Part shown: piece after piece, positions 41,257 to 53,880 of the stretch
Layout: the number at the start of each line of letters is the position of its first letter
Position numbering within the stretch: position 1 is the first letter of the stretch
DNA from: Cenococcum geophilum 1.58
Taxonomy: Eukaryota; Ascomycota; Dothideomycetes; Gloniales; Gloniaceae
Assembly (NCBI GenBank): GCA_001692895.1
Contig: KV748188.1
Span: forward strand, 930,001-994,000
Length of the DNA stretch: 64,000 nucleotides
Direction of reading: 5' to 3'
Notes under the pieces: generated by a model
What the model saw: the letters and a program-made list of their open reading frames with translations, nothing else
Told to the model about the DNA's origin: nothing
Databases searched by the model: none
Program-made: the position numbers and the translations under genes

Positions 41257-41466
41257 GTACCCCCCCTTTTAGCCAAAGGTCTAAATAATTTAATTTTAGT
41301 TAAGACTTATACTTATTACGTATTATATTTTTGCGTTAGGTAGCGGTATAGAGTTTTATTAATTCTATTATTAAATAGGCTAATTAGGATTTTCTATCCC
41401 TAGGATAGAAAATTGCTATTAGCTTAGTTAAGGCGGTAAGCAGAACTAATATCTTTATAGTAGGTC
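41257..41466 (-). mobile_element. Gypsy-5, 3' untranslated part
   Basis: This short segment runs from the polypurine-like tract (41257-41275) to the insertion point of Gypsy-4, whose target duplication aggtc (41462-41466 and 50214-50218) ties it to the sequence at 50219. It holds no coding signal. At 41379-41423 there is an imperfect palindrome that is nearly identical to one at 53881-53925 in the opposite orientation. Confidence 0.5.
41379..41423. repeat. Imperfect palindrome shared with 53881-53925
   Basis: The core ATTTTCTATCC-CTAGGATAGAAAAT folds back on itself almost perfectly, flanked by GCTAATTAGG and TTGCTATTAGC. The reverse complement of 53881-53925 is nearly identical, and most differences are C-T or G-A changes. 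Confidence 0.75.
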
Positions 41467-41509
41467 TATAAGAGGCCAGCTTAACCGGAATATATAATTA
41501 TCTAATTAA

Positions 41510-42520
41510 GGCCGTCGAAAACGGACTCTGCACCTATACGTGGTGACGGCTACGAACCTAAGTCTTCAAAGTTCAGACTTAAAGCCAACGCAAAGACGTT
41601 GCACAGCGTGCAATACAACCTAGTGGTGGTAGTGGGTATTGTGGGCGGTAGTAAAAAGTTTTTACATGGGATGGTAAGATCTTAAAAACCACTACTAAGT
41701 GCCCCTTACGAACAACAGCAACACTATTCTCCTATTAAGGCACCTATATAATCCAACATAGATACGCGGCATTCAATAACATCCCCTAACCCCCAGTAGA
41801 GAGCATTAACGACCTCTTATATTAACAAATAAGCGATTATAAACGAACGAGTAACGAGCAAATATACGGCCCCTCCTAACCCCTAGGGCGATCGCCCGCG
41901 GAGTATACGGTCACTCGCCATTAACTATTAAATACTACCTAGCAGCCTGGATAATACCGTACGGTTTTCCTGTCTCCTTTTAAGGAGTAGTAACCCTTGG
42001 CGAGGGCCTAGTAACTAGGGCCTAGGCATAAAAAATACTCAGGTATATATATCCCGCTCGCCTTTTAGTATAATAGTAGTTTATAGATAAATCCCCCTTA
42101 CGCCTTTAATAAGCCTTAGGGGGGGGAAGGTATAGCGTATATAGCAATAGTTAACAAGAGATAGTATATGGGGGGTAGTTAAAATACGGAATATAACCAT
42201 AAGTATATAGCAACCGAACGGTAAGGCCTAGCTAGGACGTAGTAAACCCTAGCTAGGATAAGCTAGAGAAGGAAGTAGTGGTTTTTAAGGAGTTCAAACA
42301 TCTAAGGAGGACAGGACGTAGCCGTAGGCCTATAGGGCCGCCGCTATAGACGGACATAGCAAACCGGGGTTTTTTATCCTACTAAGGTGGCTTATAGGGT
42401 TTTTCCTCCCCTAAACTGCAGGGTTTTCTTCCTATAAATTATAAGTTTTCCCCCTATGACGGAGTAGTCTGCGTGGGCCTAGATAGGATCCGTATTAGAT
42501 ATTAATTAAGAATTACTACT
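41510..42520 (+). mobile_element. LINE-related piece, possibly a non-autonomous element, inside the Gypsy-4 LTR
   Basis: The 1011 bp piece is flanked by a 14 bp target duplication (AATTATCTAATTAA at 41496-41509 and 42521-42534). Its last 250 bases match, in the same sense, the 3' end of the minus-strand LINE at 20119-25667: shared blocks include CAGTGGTT-AAGGAG-like and GTAGTC-GCGTGGGCC-like words and the GGATCC near the end. The first 400 bases have no match in that LINE. They form clear small hairpins (41559-41581; and TTGCAC-AGC-GTGCAA near 41604). No protein is encoded. It may be a 5'-truncated LINE relative, or a SINE-like element using the LINE's 3' end. It is less AT-rich than its host and little altered by RIP. 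Confidence 0.65.
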
Positions 42521-42544
42521 AATTATCTAATTAACAGTATTACC

Positions 42545-42612
42545 GGTAAGTAGAAGGTAAGTTAAAGGTAAGTAAAAGGTAAGTTAAAGGTAAGTAAACG
42601 GTAAGTTAAAGG
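42545..42612. repeat. Tandem GGTAAGTWAA-type repeats in the Gypsy-4 3' LTR
   Basis: Units of about 10-11 bp alternate as GGTAAGTAAAA and GGTAAGTTAAA, six or more in a row. The same array is shorter in the other LTR (49937-49985), so its length changed after insertion. Confidence 0.85.
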
Positions 42613-45600
42613 TAGAATAAGTTTCACGTATTAAAGGACAAATGCTTTTAACTACTTCTATTTAAAGACTAATTGCTAATTCTTCTCTAGAGGGGAACTA
42701 GCCTCCTATATATTTCTTCTAAGACGCTAGTAAAACCTTTTACCCCTAACCTATCTAACTATATCTTTTAGAATATAGATAGGATATAGATAAAAGCTCT
42801 TACTGTTTTATCAGATATATACCTCCTAGGGAATTCCATTATAATTACCTTCCCTTTTAAGGTCTTAGTCCTCTAAAACTTTACCTCTACTAAGCTTTTA
42901 TAGAGTTCCGGCTAAAACTACTAGAGAAACCCTTAGTAGAAAGGTACTCTATAATATAACTTATTGCCAGCTCTTTACTAGCGCGGAATTTTACTTTATC
43001 TTTTATTTCTCTACTCTTCTCCTACCCTAGCTCCTTATAGTACCTTCGTAATAGGATTTTAATAATAGTAATAAAAATTTAGTGGGATTTACCTCTTTAA
43101 TTTTGGGAATCTATTATAAATAAATTTAGAGGTTATCCGGTGCAACGCGTTAACTAACCACTATCCCTATTTACCTAAATAGGCTTTAATAATAACGTCT
43201 TTTATTTTAATTTCTTTCTATTTATAAGTTATTGTCTCTTACTTATCCTTCTATTAATAACACTATTTGTCTTATTCTTAAACAGGCTATTTTTATTACA
43301 TCTTGCCTTTTAGCTTCTATATCTCTAGCCGTACTTCCATTACTACCTTATTATCTTTTCTTAACGCGTTTATAAGTAATAGGATCCCCACCTTATCTCT
43401 TATAATAATGCTAACTACTTAGAGTATTCTCTTATAATAGCTTATAGTCCTTCTGCGCGTCCCTAAACCGGCAGTAGTATCGTTCCTCTCCCAATAACAC
43501 CCTAAACAGTGTCTATTACTCCTACGGCAGTTTCCTTAAAATACTATTATCGCTATATTTATACTCTTACGCAGAATCCTTCCTACGTCTATAAGATGCC
43601 TTACTCCGGCAAAAATAAATCTAAGTGCTTTTATTATCGCAGTAGGAGAAAGACCTATATCCTAGTATTTCCCATTCCGTCCTATTCTAGATTTCGCTAA
43701 TTATACTAAATCCCCGCTATTTATACGTATAAGACTTATAGGCTCTAACACGCCATCTAAGATTTTTGCTAATATCCTAATAGTAACAGGCGGGGATAGA
43801 AGGTATCTTCCCTTACTTACAAACTCTTTAATTTAATAAGGGTTTCCACTACTATAGAGATATAATAATCTTAAATATATAGTGTCTAAGAGTGCATATA
43901 CAAACAGCTTACCCTTATTAATAATAATATTTATACTCTTACGCGGGCTACTTTAGCTAAGTAAGTTTCTCTAGTAACTTGCTTAGGAACTATACTAACT
44001 CCTTTAGCCAACATCTCTTTAATCCCTACTTAGACACCAATTTGGAATCTAGGGATACTAAAGATAGCGACAAAGGTTAAGATAAACGTTCTCCTCGCTA
44101 GTCTCCCGCCTATACTAGTCCTTCTAGTACCTATTATTTTAAGAAGAATATTAGTAGAAGTACTAATACTTCTAAGGATAGAGGAGCTAATAATACCGTT
44201 AATAATAACGTTAAGATAGAAGAAGAGGCTCCTATTACTGCTACTAGTAATTAAGTTATTACCTAGCTCTTTCCTTCTTCTTATAGAATAACTTTATATA
44301 GTGCTTCTTAGGTACCTCTAAAATGCCCTATTATTAGGAATTAACTTTATACTTTAGAGATACCTTTATTCTAAGCTTTAATAATAATCTATATAAACGT
44401 AGTACACTACTATAATCCCTATATATAAGAAATGGGTAGTGTTCCTATAGGTGCCTTATAATTCCTTAAAATTTCTAGTTCTTTATAGGCTGTCCCTTTA
44501 TTCCTCTTCGTACTATTAACTCTACTATATATCTCCGGTACCAGGCTAAATACTCTCCTTTTATTCCTAGGGAATCTTTCTAAATCCCTAAGGCCACTTC
44601 TTATAGTACTACTACTCCTTCTTAAACAGCGTCTTCTTTAAACAGTATCCCTAGTAGTTCTCCTATAAATCCCTATAGGCTTCCTCTTATAGGATTTTAG
44701 GATCCCTATTATAATAGCAAAACGTTTCCGTTCTTAATGCCTATACTTAATCCTATAGTTTTAATTTACGAGGTCTTCCCTATTACTTTACCTATAGCAT
44801 ATCCGAAACCATTTCTAAATCTTTACCTTTAGTTTTTAGGAAGGTTTTAATTACGGTATTACATCCTAGCTAAAGGTACTCCTTAGGTTCCCAACCATTA
44901 TACGCCTAAGAGTATTCTTCCTAATAAACTAAAAATTCGCGCTTTTTCTAGCGCCATCTTTAGTCTAAAATATCTTCTATATTCCATTCTAGTTCCCTAT
45001 TAATTTCGCTAGGTAGGGGCGGTTCCGCACTATCTCTTCTCTAGTATAGCTCTAGTAAGGAAACATAAAATATAAAATATATTAGATAAGATTTCGGTAA
45101 TTCTAATTTATAGGCTTAGTTTCCTTTAGTTTTCCTAACTATTTTAAAGGGTCTAAGTTACTGGTAATCCAGCTTCTTCTTAATACGTTTTATTTAGATA
45201 TTTTTTATAAATAATAAAACTTCGTCTCCTATCTTAAATTCTTTTAGCATATATTTTTTATACAGCTTAGGCGTCTAGCAAGTGCTTTTTAAGTTCCTCT
45301 TTGCCAATTCTTATTTGCTTAATTCTTTTAGACACCGCTAATACCTCTCTTTTAGGAACGATATCCTTAAAATTCTAAGGGTTATTTGCTTTTACCCCAA
45401 ACAATACTTTATAAGGGGTCATTTTTATACTACTATAGATGCTTATATTATATACGTGCTATACTAGAGCTAACTATAATGTCTAATTATCCTATTAATA
45501 ATTAACATAGCAGTGGAGGTAGTGTTTTAATAACGCATTTAAACGCTCTGTTAGCCCGTCTATTTATAGGTAAAAGGTAGTACTTATTCTTTACTATATT

Positions 45601-48600
45601 TTTAATAAGAGATAGAATAAAGACTAAAATGCACTATTAAATACGGTACCTCTATTAGACATAATTCCCCTTAGTATACTAAATAAGAGCCACTATTCTA
45701 AAAACAGGTCTGCTAGTTCTACTGCTATAATCGTTATTATAATAGTAAAGTATCCTAAAAACTTTATATACCTATTAACGATTACTAGAATAGCATTAGT
45801 AACCTCTCCAGTTCTTATCTTAGTAGGGAGTAAACCTATAATAAAATCTATTATTAATTCTAATATAGGTCCCTATAGGATAGAAAGCACTAATAACTCG
45901 CCGTATAGGCGATGCCTAGATACCTATATCCTTTAGCACGTATTACACCTTAATATATAGTCCTTAACCTCTTTAGACATTCCATCCTAAAAGTATTTTC
46001 TTTAAACGGCCTTAAGGGTTCTATTAGCACCGTAGTAACCCCTAAAAGGGTTATTATAGAAGACCTTTAAAATTTCGTCTTAAATCGCTTAGTCCTTTAG
46101 GATATATATAGTACCCTTAAAGCATAACAGACCCTTTTAATCTTACTGCTATAGCTTCTTAGTAACTCCGGCCAAGTTGGTCTCTATTATATCTTTTTAC
46201 CTCTCCCTAAAGGCGAAGGCGTCCCTTTATTAAGCTTAAAGAAGAAGATCTAAAAAGGTTTTATACAGATCACTTACTTCCGTTTCGCCTACCACTATTA
46301 TAGACTTAAGGCGTGGCATAAGACGTTTTAAACCATTAGTACTAGTAGATTCTCCTACTATTATATAGTATACCATACTGCAAATAGGCATCTTACCTAT
46401 CCCCCTTAGATCTAAAAACTCGTAGCTAATACGCCGTTAAGTTAAAGATGCCGTAATACCTCTAGCACATCCTATAGAATTCTCGCTAATTCTAAGGTAC
46501 GCGAACTTTATAATATCTGCTTAGTTTATAACCTAGTCTATAACTATATCCTACGGTTCTACAATTATATTACTTTATAGCTACATCGCTAGGACCTCTA
46601 CTCTACCGCGAAATTTTATAGTTTTAAGAAAAAAGTCTTCTTTCTTCCTAAGCAAATTTTGCAATATAGGAATTATTTCCCCTATACTATTCTAGATCCT
46701 CCCTATCTCGTAATCCAGACATCTTAACAACCTATTAGTAGGATTTATCTTTCTTAGGCAGTACATAATTTTAAAGTCGTACTATAATAGTGCCTCTACC
46801 CATCTTACTTATCGACTACTTAACACCTTTATAGTTATAAAGTATTCTAGGTTATTATAGTCTATAAGGACTTTAATAGGATAATTACTTCCTATATAAT
46901 AATATCGCCAGTGCTTTATTACTACAATTATTGTAAATAGCTCCTAGTTATGCGTTATATAATACTACTCTACTAGGGTTATTTTCCTTAACTAAAACGC
47001 CACAGGATGCTATTCTTCGTCTTTTAATTAAGATATAATTACCCCTAGGGTAAAGCCGGATATATCCGTTTTAAAGTATATATATAGCTCCTAGTAGAAG
47101 TATATTAGGATAGGCGCCAACGTAAATAAATCCTTTAACCAGTCTATTACCTACTTAGCAGCTTCCCTAAATATAAAGGGTCCTAACTTCTTGCCATTCT
47201 TAAATCCTTTTAGTAGATTAGTAATTAGGAGTATTACTTATAAATAGTAAACAATAAACCTTTAGTAGAAGTTCGCCGTGCTTAAGAAAACCTATACTTC
47301 TCTAAACATCATAGGGTATAGCCATTCCCTAATAGCGTCTACTTAGCTTTTCTCTATTAACACTTCATTAATACTAATAATAAAGCCTAGAAAATTAATA
47401 CTAGTAATATAGAAAGAGCATTTTTTTAGGTTTATATAGAGCTTATATTCCTATAGTCTTTCTAGTACTATTTATATATAGTATATATATGCTTTATAAT
47501 CATTAGAGTAGACTATAATATTATTAAGGTAGACCATATATATTATATCTAATAGGCCTAATAATACCTTATTAATATAGACCTAAAATATCGCCGGTAT
47601 ATTAGTAAGCCTAAATAGCATTACTAAGTACTTAAAGTAGCCATACCGTATTTAAAACGCCGTTTTTCACTTATCGCTAGCTTTAATCCGGATTTAATAG
47701 TATATATCTTTTAAATCTAGTTTTATAAATATCTTTACGCCTAACAGCCTATTAATAAGCTCCCCTATTAAGGGTAGCGGGTAGTAATTCTTTATAGTAA
47801 TCCTATTAAGCGCCTAATAGTTAATATAGAGGCAAAGGGTCCCGTCCTTCTTCGGTATAAATATAATTAGTACCCCTACTAGGCTTATAGAGGGCTAAAT
47901 CTATTTTTTTTTAAAGATTGTCCACTATATACTAACATAATACGGCCAGCTTATTTTCTAATAAGTTATATAGTAGTCTAAAAGGAGGTTACTTATCCCC
48001 TATATCTATTTTATACTTAACTAACATAGGGTTAAATAAGGTTTATACAGCCTCTTTATTAAAAACCTCTTCTAGGTCTATATATTTCTACAGAATCTCT
48101 AGTTCCTTAACTGCGTATAGCCAAACATCCAAAAATAAATACCCTATGTCTTTATTCTTGGGGTTAAGAGTAGCATACATAGTATATGCCCATCCTTCTT
48201 CTTATACATAGCTTAGGAAAGTCTCTTGATCCTTAACTATAATACGTAATTAAGACTTCCGGTATTAATACGAGGCAAAAGGCTAATTAATATCTAGGTT
48301 AACTTGGCGAAGTCATAGGTATCCTAAAATAAGGTTATACCCCTTAATTTCTATAGCGCAAAAGCGTATCTCCTATATATCCCATAGACCGTTATAGTCC
48401 TAGCTAGCAACGGGAAATGTCTATTCCCTATAGTACGGAATCTAGTAGCCCCTAATACTTTAAACAGTACGCACCTATAAGCCGCTAAGGTCCAAATCTA
48501 ATTCTTTTACTAGTAATTAAGAAATAAACCCTATACTTGCGCCGCTGTCCATAAGGTAGTCTTATATTACCTATTTATTATTAACTTAAATAGAGACAGG

Positions 48601-49883
48601 AATAACCATACGGCAGTTTACTTCCTTTTTCTCTTACTAGCCTAGTATAAGGAAGTAAAGATCTACTAAGCTATCTCTTTTCCTAATTAGGCCAACTCTT
48701 ACTTCTTTTACTAGCAGAAGCGGCTTATATAGCCCTTCTTACCGCAGTTATAACAGGTACGTATCTCCCAGTTCCCCTCCTATAGATTAAATCTCTACCT
48801 ATTATTATTTTAGGGTTAACTAGCGTTGCTCTAAGGCTATAAGGCCTACTCGCGTTATCCTTCTACAGAGCGGTTAGGTTAGAATCTACCCCTATTATTA
48901 AAGCTAGGTCTAGTCCTACGCTCTTTATNNTTAGCGTCTNNTTNCTTTNNCTTGCCTANATNGTCTCTTTTAGNANTCTTAATCCGAGTAGCTTTAGAAA
49001 TAAGCTTTTCTTAAGAGGTAGGAATTTCGCCCTTCTCTTATATGGCCTATTAAATCTTAGGTTATAGCTTAGCGAGTAGTTAGTAAAGTCATATAGCGTT
49101 ATCCTATAGATCTAAGTAGGGTATATTATCTTCTAGTTCTTCTAAGTAGTTTATAAACTAGACCACAGTCTAACTATCCCGCTGTTTAGCGTTATAGTAT
49201 CACTAGTTATAGTCTATCCCTTAATTAGTAGGGTCTTAGACCTAATCAACTAACTAAGTCCTAAGTTCGCTAAATTTAAGGGGTATAGTAAGTTTCTTCT
49301 TATAGTGTATCTATAAACTCTTAACGGTGCTACATAAAAAGGTAAAAGCAATTAATATCTAATTATACTCGTTAGAGTAATATTTTAGATCTAGCCGAAA
49401 CTTAGTTTTATATTAATGGATAAAACAATTACAGTTCCGGAGACTATTACTATTATACTTATTAGGCTCCTTTATACGGAATTTAGGTTTTTCTAACGTT
49501 ATAGCGTAGTATAGCGTTACCCCTTTAAGTCCGCTTTATATCTAGGGTATCTATACTTCTCCTAACTATCCTTATAATTGTTCTTAGTAGTCCTAATATA
49601 CTTATCTTAATTATATCTCTAACTCTTTTATTTTTTATAGGGTCTCGCGTAGTAACCTCTCTAATAATTTCCTAGTGGTAATCGTTCCTAAGGGTCTTGC
49701 AAAGTTAGATAGACCAGCTATAGCTTCCTAGTCTACTTTTTCGTAAGTAAAAGGAATGCGCTCCTCTAAGAAGACTCTCTAAGCCTCCTGCGGTAAGGGC
49801 GTTGCTTTATAGGGTATAGAAGTATAGTCCGTTATTATTAATTAATAGCTATACGTTCCTAACGGATTATAAGCAATTAGAAT

Positions 49884-50213
49884 TATAAGACGCCAGCTTA
49901 ACCGGAACGTATAATTATCTAATTAACAGTGTCACCGGTAAGTAGAAGGTAAGTTAAAGGTAAGTAAAAGGTAAGTTAAAGGTAGAATAAGTTTTATATA
50001 TTAAAGGACAAATACTTCTAACCACTTCTATTTAGAGACTAATCGCTAGTTCTTCTCTAAAGGGGAACCAGCTTCCTATATATTTCTTTTAAGACGCTAA
50101 TAAAACCTTTCACCCTTAACCTATCTAACTATGTCTTCTAGAATATAGATGGGACATAAATAAAACCTCCTACCGTCTTATTAAATATATACCTCCCGGG
50201 GGATTCTATTACA
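49884..50213 (-). repeat. 5' LTR of Gypsy-4
   Basis: The 330 bp LTR runs from TATAAGACGCCAGC to TTCTATTACA on the plus strand and is followed by the target duplication aggtc. It has about four GGTAAGT-type repeat units (49937-49985). Confidence 0.9.
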
Positions 50214-50218
50214 AGGTC

Positions 50219-53200
50219 TTAGCAAGGCAGATCTAACTAATTAGATAACTTTAACTAGCGGTTAAAGTTCTTTAATATCTTGCGTATTACGTAATCGTAT
50301 TATAAACGTTATAACGTATTTTAAGTTCTTTTTAATTTTAAGCTTCCTGCTATTATATTTTATGTATTTATATTAGGTAGCAGTTATTTGCCTTTATATT
50401 ATATCTATCCAGCTAAAGTAGGCCGTAAAGGATAGTCCTTATAGAATTCTTTTACTAAGGAAGGCGCGTTAGCCTTAATCTGGTTATAGGTTTCCCAGGT
50501 TTATATTTTATATCCTTCCTACTTAATAAGAAGTTTAAATTATTTAGATTATATTTTTTTAATTATATATTATTAATTAAATTAATAAAGTAAGAACTAT
50601 TATCATTATTAACAATTATAGAAGGTAGCGGCGGCACTTTATAAGTTATAGGTTTATCTTTTAAGGGTTATAGTAAGTTTACATAAACCGTTAGATATAT
50701 TTTTATCTTAGTTAGTAGTTTAAGCTTATAAGTATATAGGCTTAGTTTCTTCTTAATTTAGTACGGGCCTATAAACTTCCAGTCTAGTTTCTTTAAGGGT
50801 TGTTAAGTCTTTAGGTTTTATATATTTAGGTAAATTATATTACCTTCCTTAAAGTCCNANANANGAGCTCGTCCTTTATTTNTATNNTATTTNTATANTA
50901 TTTAANNNTANGCTAATTTACTTTATAATAGTTCCGTTAACTACTTTATTTAATTAGCAAAGTTATACGCGTTAATTGGTTAAATCCTCTTAATTATAGG
51001 TCCTGTTATATTAATTTTAGGTTATAGTTTAAATCTAAGTTAAAGGTCTTGTCTGTAGGTTATATAGAACGGTATTACGCCTATTAATTCGTTTTTTATA
51101 TTATGTACAGTAAACTTAGCTAAAGGTAGCTACTTTTCCCAATTGTTTTGTAGGTAGGAGCAGTATATTTATAGGTATTATTCTATAATTATATTTATAA
51201 TTTTAGTTTATCTATCTATCTCTAGATAAAATATAGTTAAGAGTTATATTTATATACTTAATTGTTTATATAGGGCTTACTAGAAGTCTAAAACGAACTA
51301 GCTTCTACAGTCGGATATTATTAAATTAGGAAGTCTATATAGCTTAAAGATATACTTAATAAAACATTTAGCTACTAATATTGTATTAATTAAGTCTATA
51401 GGAATCATATATTACATTTTTATAAGATAGTTAATAACTACTATAACATTTATAAACCTATTACTATTAGATAGGTTAATTATAAAGTCAATTAAGATAT
51501 CTTGCCACCTTTATATTAGAATTAGTAACGGTTAAAGTACTCCTTACTTCTTTATATAAAAGGTCTTCCTATATACGTATATTCTATATACTTAAACGTA
51601 TTTTCGTATATAGTTATATATTATAGGCCAGTAATAAGCTTATTAAATAATCTTATAGGTCTTTATATAGCTAAGATGCCCTACTATAGGGGAATCGTAT
51701 ATAAATTTAAGTATCTTAAATTATAAGGGTTCGGAATTTGGGATTACTATCTTCTATTAATAGTATAACCAATTATTACGGATTTTATATTTAGCGAGTG
51801 TAATATCCTTATATTACCGTTTTCCTATTTAAATCGTTTTTATTATATCTTCTATCTAGGGGTTATTCTTATATTCGTGCTCTATTAATTTATTAATTTC
51901 TATATCCCACTTATTAATTTCTAATTTATTCCTATTAAGCTCTATATTTAAAAATATAAGGCGTAGTTTCTTAAAGCGTTTAGGGGATAGTAGAATTCGT
52001 AATTAATTTATAATCCGTTTATTAGAGGCGTTTATAGGTAAGTTTTATAATTATTATATTAATAAGTTAGGCTTCTAATTAAGTTTATTAGGTTAGTATA
52101 TAATCTTAAAGTTAAATTATAAGAGGTATTTGGCCTAACAAATTTGGCGCTATATTAATTACTTTATAGTTATAAAGTACTGTAGATTTTTATAGTCTAT
52201 TAATACGCGTATTAAAAATAACAATCCTTTAAGTTCTAAACGCTATTATTTAAAGTATCTAATAATTATAAGTAGTTCCTTATTATATATCTTGTAGTTT
52301 AATTTAGTAGGGGTAAGTTTTTAGGGAAGAAAGGCTACTAGGCGCAGCTTGCCGTTCTTATTATATTATAATAACACTCCTCCTAGTATATAATCAGACG
52401 AGTCTATTTTAACAATACATTTAAGGTCTAAATTAAAGTAGGTAAGAATTAGAGTAGTTATAAAACGATATTTTAGGTTATTAAAAGCTTATTTATATTT
52501 AGTAGTCTATTTAAATCTTATATTCTTCTTTATTAAGTTTACTAATAGCTAAATAATTTTTAAGAAGTAATTAATAAATTAACGGTAGAAATTTGCAAAT
52601 TTTAGAAATCTTTAGATATCTTCAAGTTATATACTACTAGGACTTTCCTAGTTTATAATTACAGCAATTTTCTTAGGGTCTATTTTAATTCTGTTGCGGG
52701 ATATAATTAGGCTTAAGTATATAACTTTGGACGTATAGAACTTATATTTCTTAATATTGCATTATAGGCCCGCGTCTTATAGGCGTTTAAGGACTATTTA
52801 AACGTGCTTTTAATGCTTAAAAAGCGAAGATAAATAGATTAAGATATTATTAATATACGCGGTAATAAATATATTAAGGAATTTATAAAGTATATTGTTA
52901 ATATATTACTAAAACGTATTAAGACTGTTTTTTATACTAAACGGTATTACTAGGTATTTAAAAAGTCCCCATTATATATAAAAAGCTATATACTTCTTAT
53001 CTCCTTCGCGAATACGGATTTAATTAAAGGCAGCAACTACGTTAAGCTTTATAAAGTATTATGCTTTCGCTAAGCAGTTAAGCGTTTCTTAAAGTAGAGA
53101 AATTGGATATTGGTTTTAAATTATAATCGCATTTAGGGCTTAATAATTAATATAGAATCTTAAGCCACCTTTAGGTTTTTTTATAAATGGTATAAGTAAG

Positions 53201-53362
53201 GTAAATAGTAATTAACTAGGGCAAATAAATTCTTTCTTTAGGTATTCTTTAAGGTATTATCGCATTATAAGCAGCTCTTCTCGCGATATACCGTATAACG
53301 GGCCAAACTTTGGCGTTATACTAGGTTTAAGTTCTATCTTAAAATCGTGCTTATTTTAATAT
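50219..53362 (-). mobile_element. Gypsy-5, pol part, Ty3/gypsy chromovirus fossil
   Basis: On the minus strand, right to left, are a reverse transcriptase (about 52560-53362, with its catalytic region near 52830-52900), RNase H about 52050-52500, an integrase (about 51050-51900, with the core near 51290-51520) and a chromodomain (about 50400-50560). Order and chromodomain place it with Ty3/gypsy chromoviruses; the family differs from the others here. Gypsy-4 is inserted at its left end and a solo LTR at its right end (53363). Sequence upstream of reverse transcriptase is mostly missing or replaced by the copia-like element. It is broken many times by RIP. N bases cluster at 50858-50913. Confidence 0.75.
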
Positions 53363-53737
53363 TGTTGGTCATATAGGGTGACTCACCAATAACGACTACT
53401 TGAGTAGGTTACAGTGATGTTGGTTAATAAAGCTTATTAATTGGAATGAGGAAGGGCGAGGAGCCTAAGACTCCTTACCTGTCATGCGATGCGCTACCCA
53501 TACCTGCGGTATGGGCTGGAGAGCTTATAAGACATTCCAACCGGCAGCCCGTCCAGTCGCGAGACACTGCTGCTACCTTTTTGGTGGTTTGTATGGTCGA
53601 GTGGGTTGGGCTTGGGCATGACATTACCACGCTAGTGCCGCGGCGTCACGTGACGACCGCTTGCCTCATTCCCGACACTAGCAACTCTTCTTTTATGGTT
53701 GCTATCTATATATAAATACTACTTAACTAGCGTAATA
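53363..53737 (+). repeat. Solo LTR of an unidentified LTR family (family F), in Gypsy-5
   Basis: This 375 bp sequence begins TGTTGGTCATATAGGG, ends GTAATA and is flanked by aatat (53358-53362 and 53738-53742). A second, shorter and more AT-shifted relative starts at 61670. There is no internal region, hence a solo LTR. It is GC-richer than its host and little touched by RIP. It contains a perfect 8 bp stem hairpin (53497-53515, CCCATACC-TGC-GGTATGGG) and a 12 bp palindrome, CGTCACGTGACG, near 53644-53655. An open frame of 89 codons inside it is not credible as a gene. Strand is nominal. Confidence 0.72.
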
Positions 53738-53880
53738 AATATTAATCCTTCTTATTTACTATTGCCATTGTGATATAAGTCTCGCTATTTTAAAATTTGC
53801 CTCTTAGCACGTGGTGCTTTCTTACTTAAAGTCGTAGGTAGATATTGTGTTAGGGCCGCTAAGGCGCTAGTTGTAAACGA

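Larger units (their letters stand above)
41467..42843 (-). repeat. 3' LTR of Gypsy-4, split by a LINE-related insertion
   Basis: It matches the LTR at 49884-50213 on both sides of the insertion 41510-42520. It starts TATAAGAGGCCAGC on the plus strand. After the insertion it has six or more GGTAAGT-type short repeats (about 42545-42612), more than in the other LTR. Confidence 0.88.
41467..50213 (-). mobile_element. Gypsy-4, complete-length Ty3/gypsy fossil nested in Gypsy-5
   Basis: The element is bounded by LTRs (41467-42843, enlarged by an insertion, and 49884-50213) and by a perfect target duplication aggtc. Minus-strand order, right to left: gag-like region about 48800-49880, zinc-knuckle-like block near 48720-48790, aspartic protease near 48480-48580 with a DSGAS-like motif, reverse transcriptase near 47400-48060, RNase H near 46700-47150, integrase about 45330-46250, and a chromodomain-like part near 44880-45000. 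A further 2 kb (42844-44850) separates this from the 3' LTR, which is long for the group. Without the LINE-related piece it is about 7.7 kb. It is broken many times over, in the RIP pattern. A cluster of N bases lies at 48929-48977. Confidence 0.87.

Noticed and set aside
42545-42612. CRISPR-like array
   Set aside because: Units of 10-11 bp without spacers, inside an LTR, are a simple tandem repeat.
53446-53715. 89-codon open frame on the plus strand
   Set aside because: It lies wholly inside the GC-rich solo LTR 53363-53737. No known domain is visible and the second LTR copy does not preserve it.
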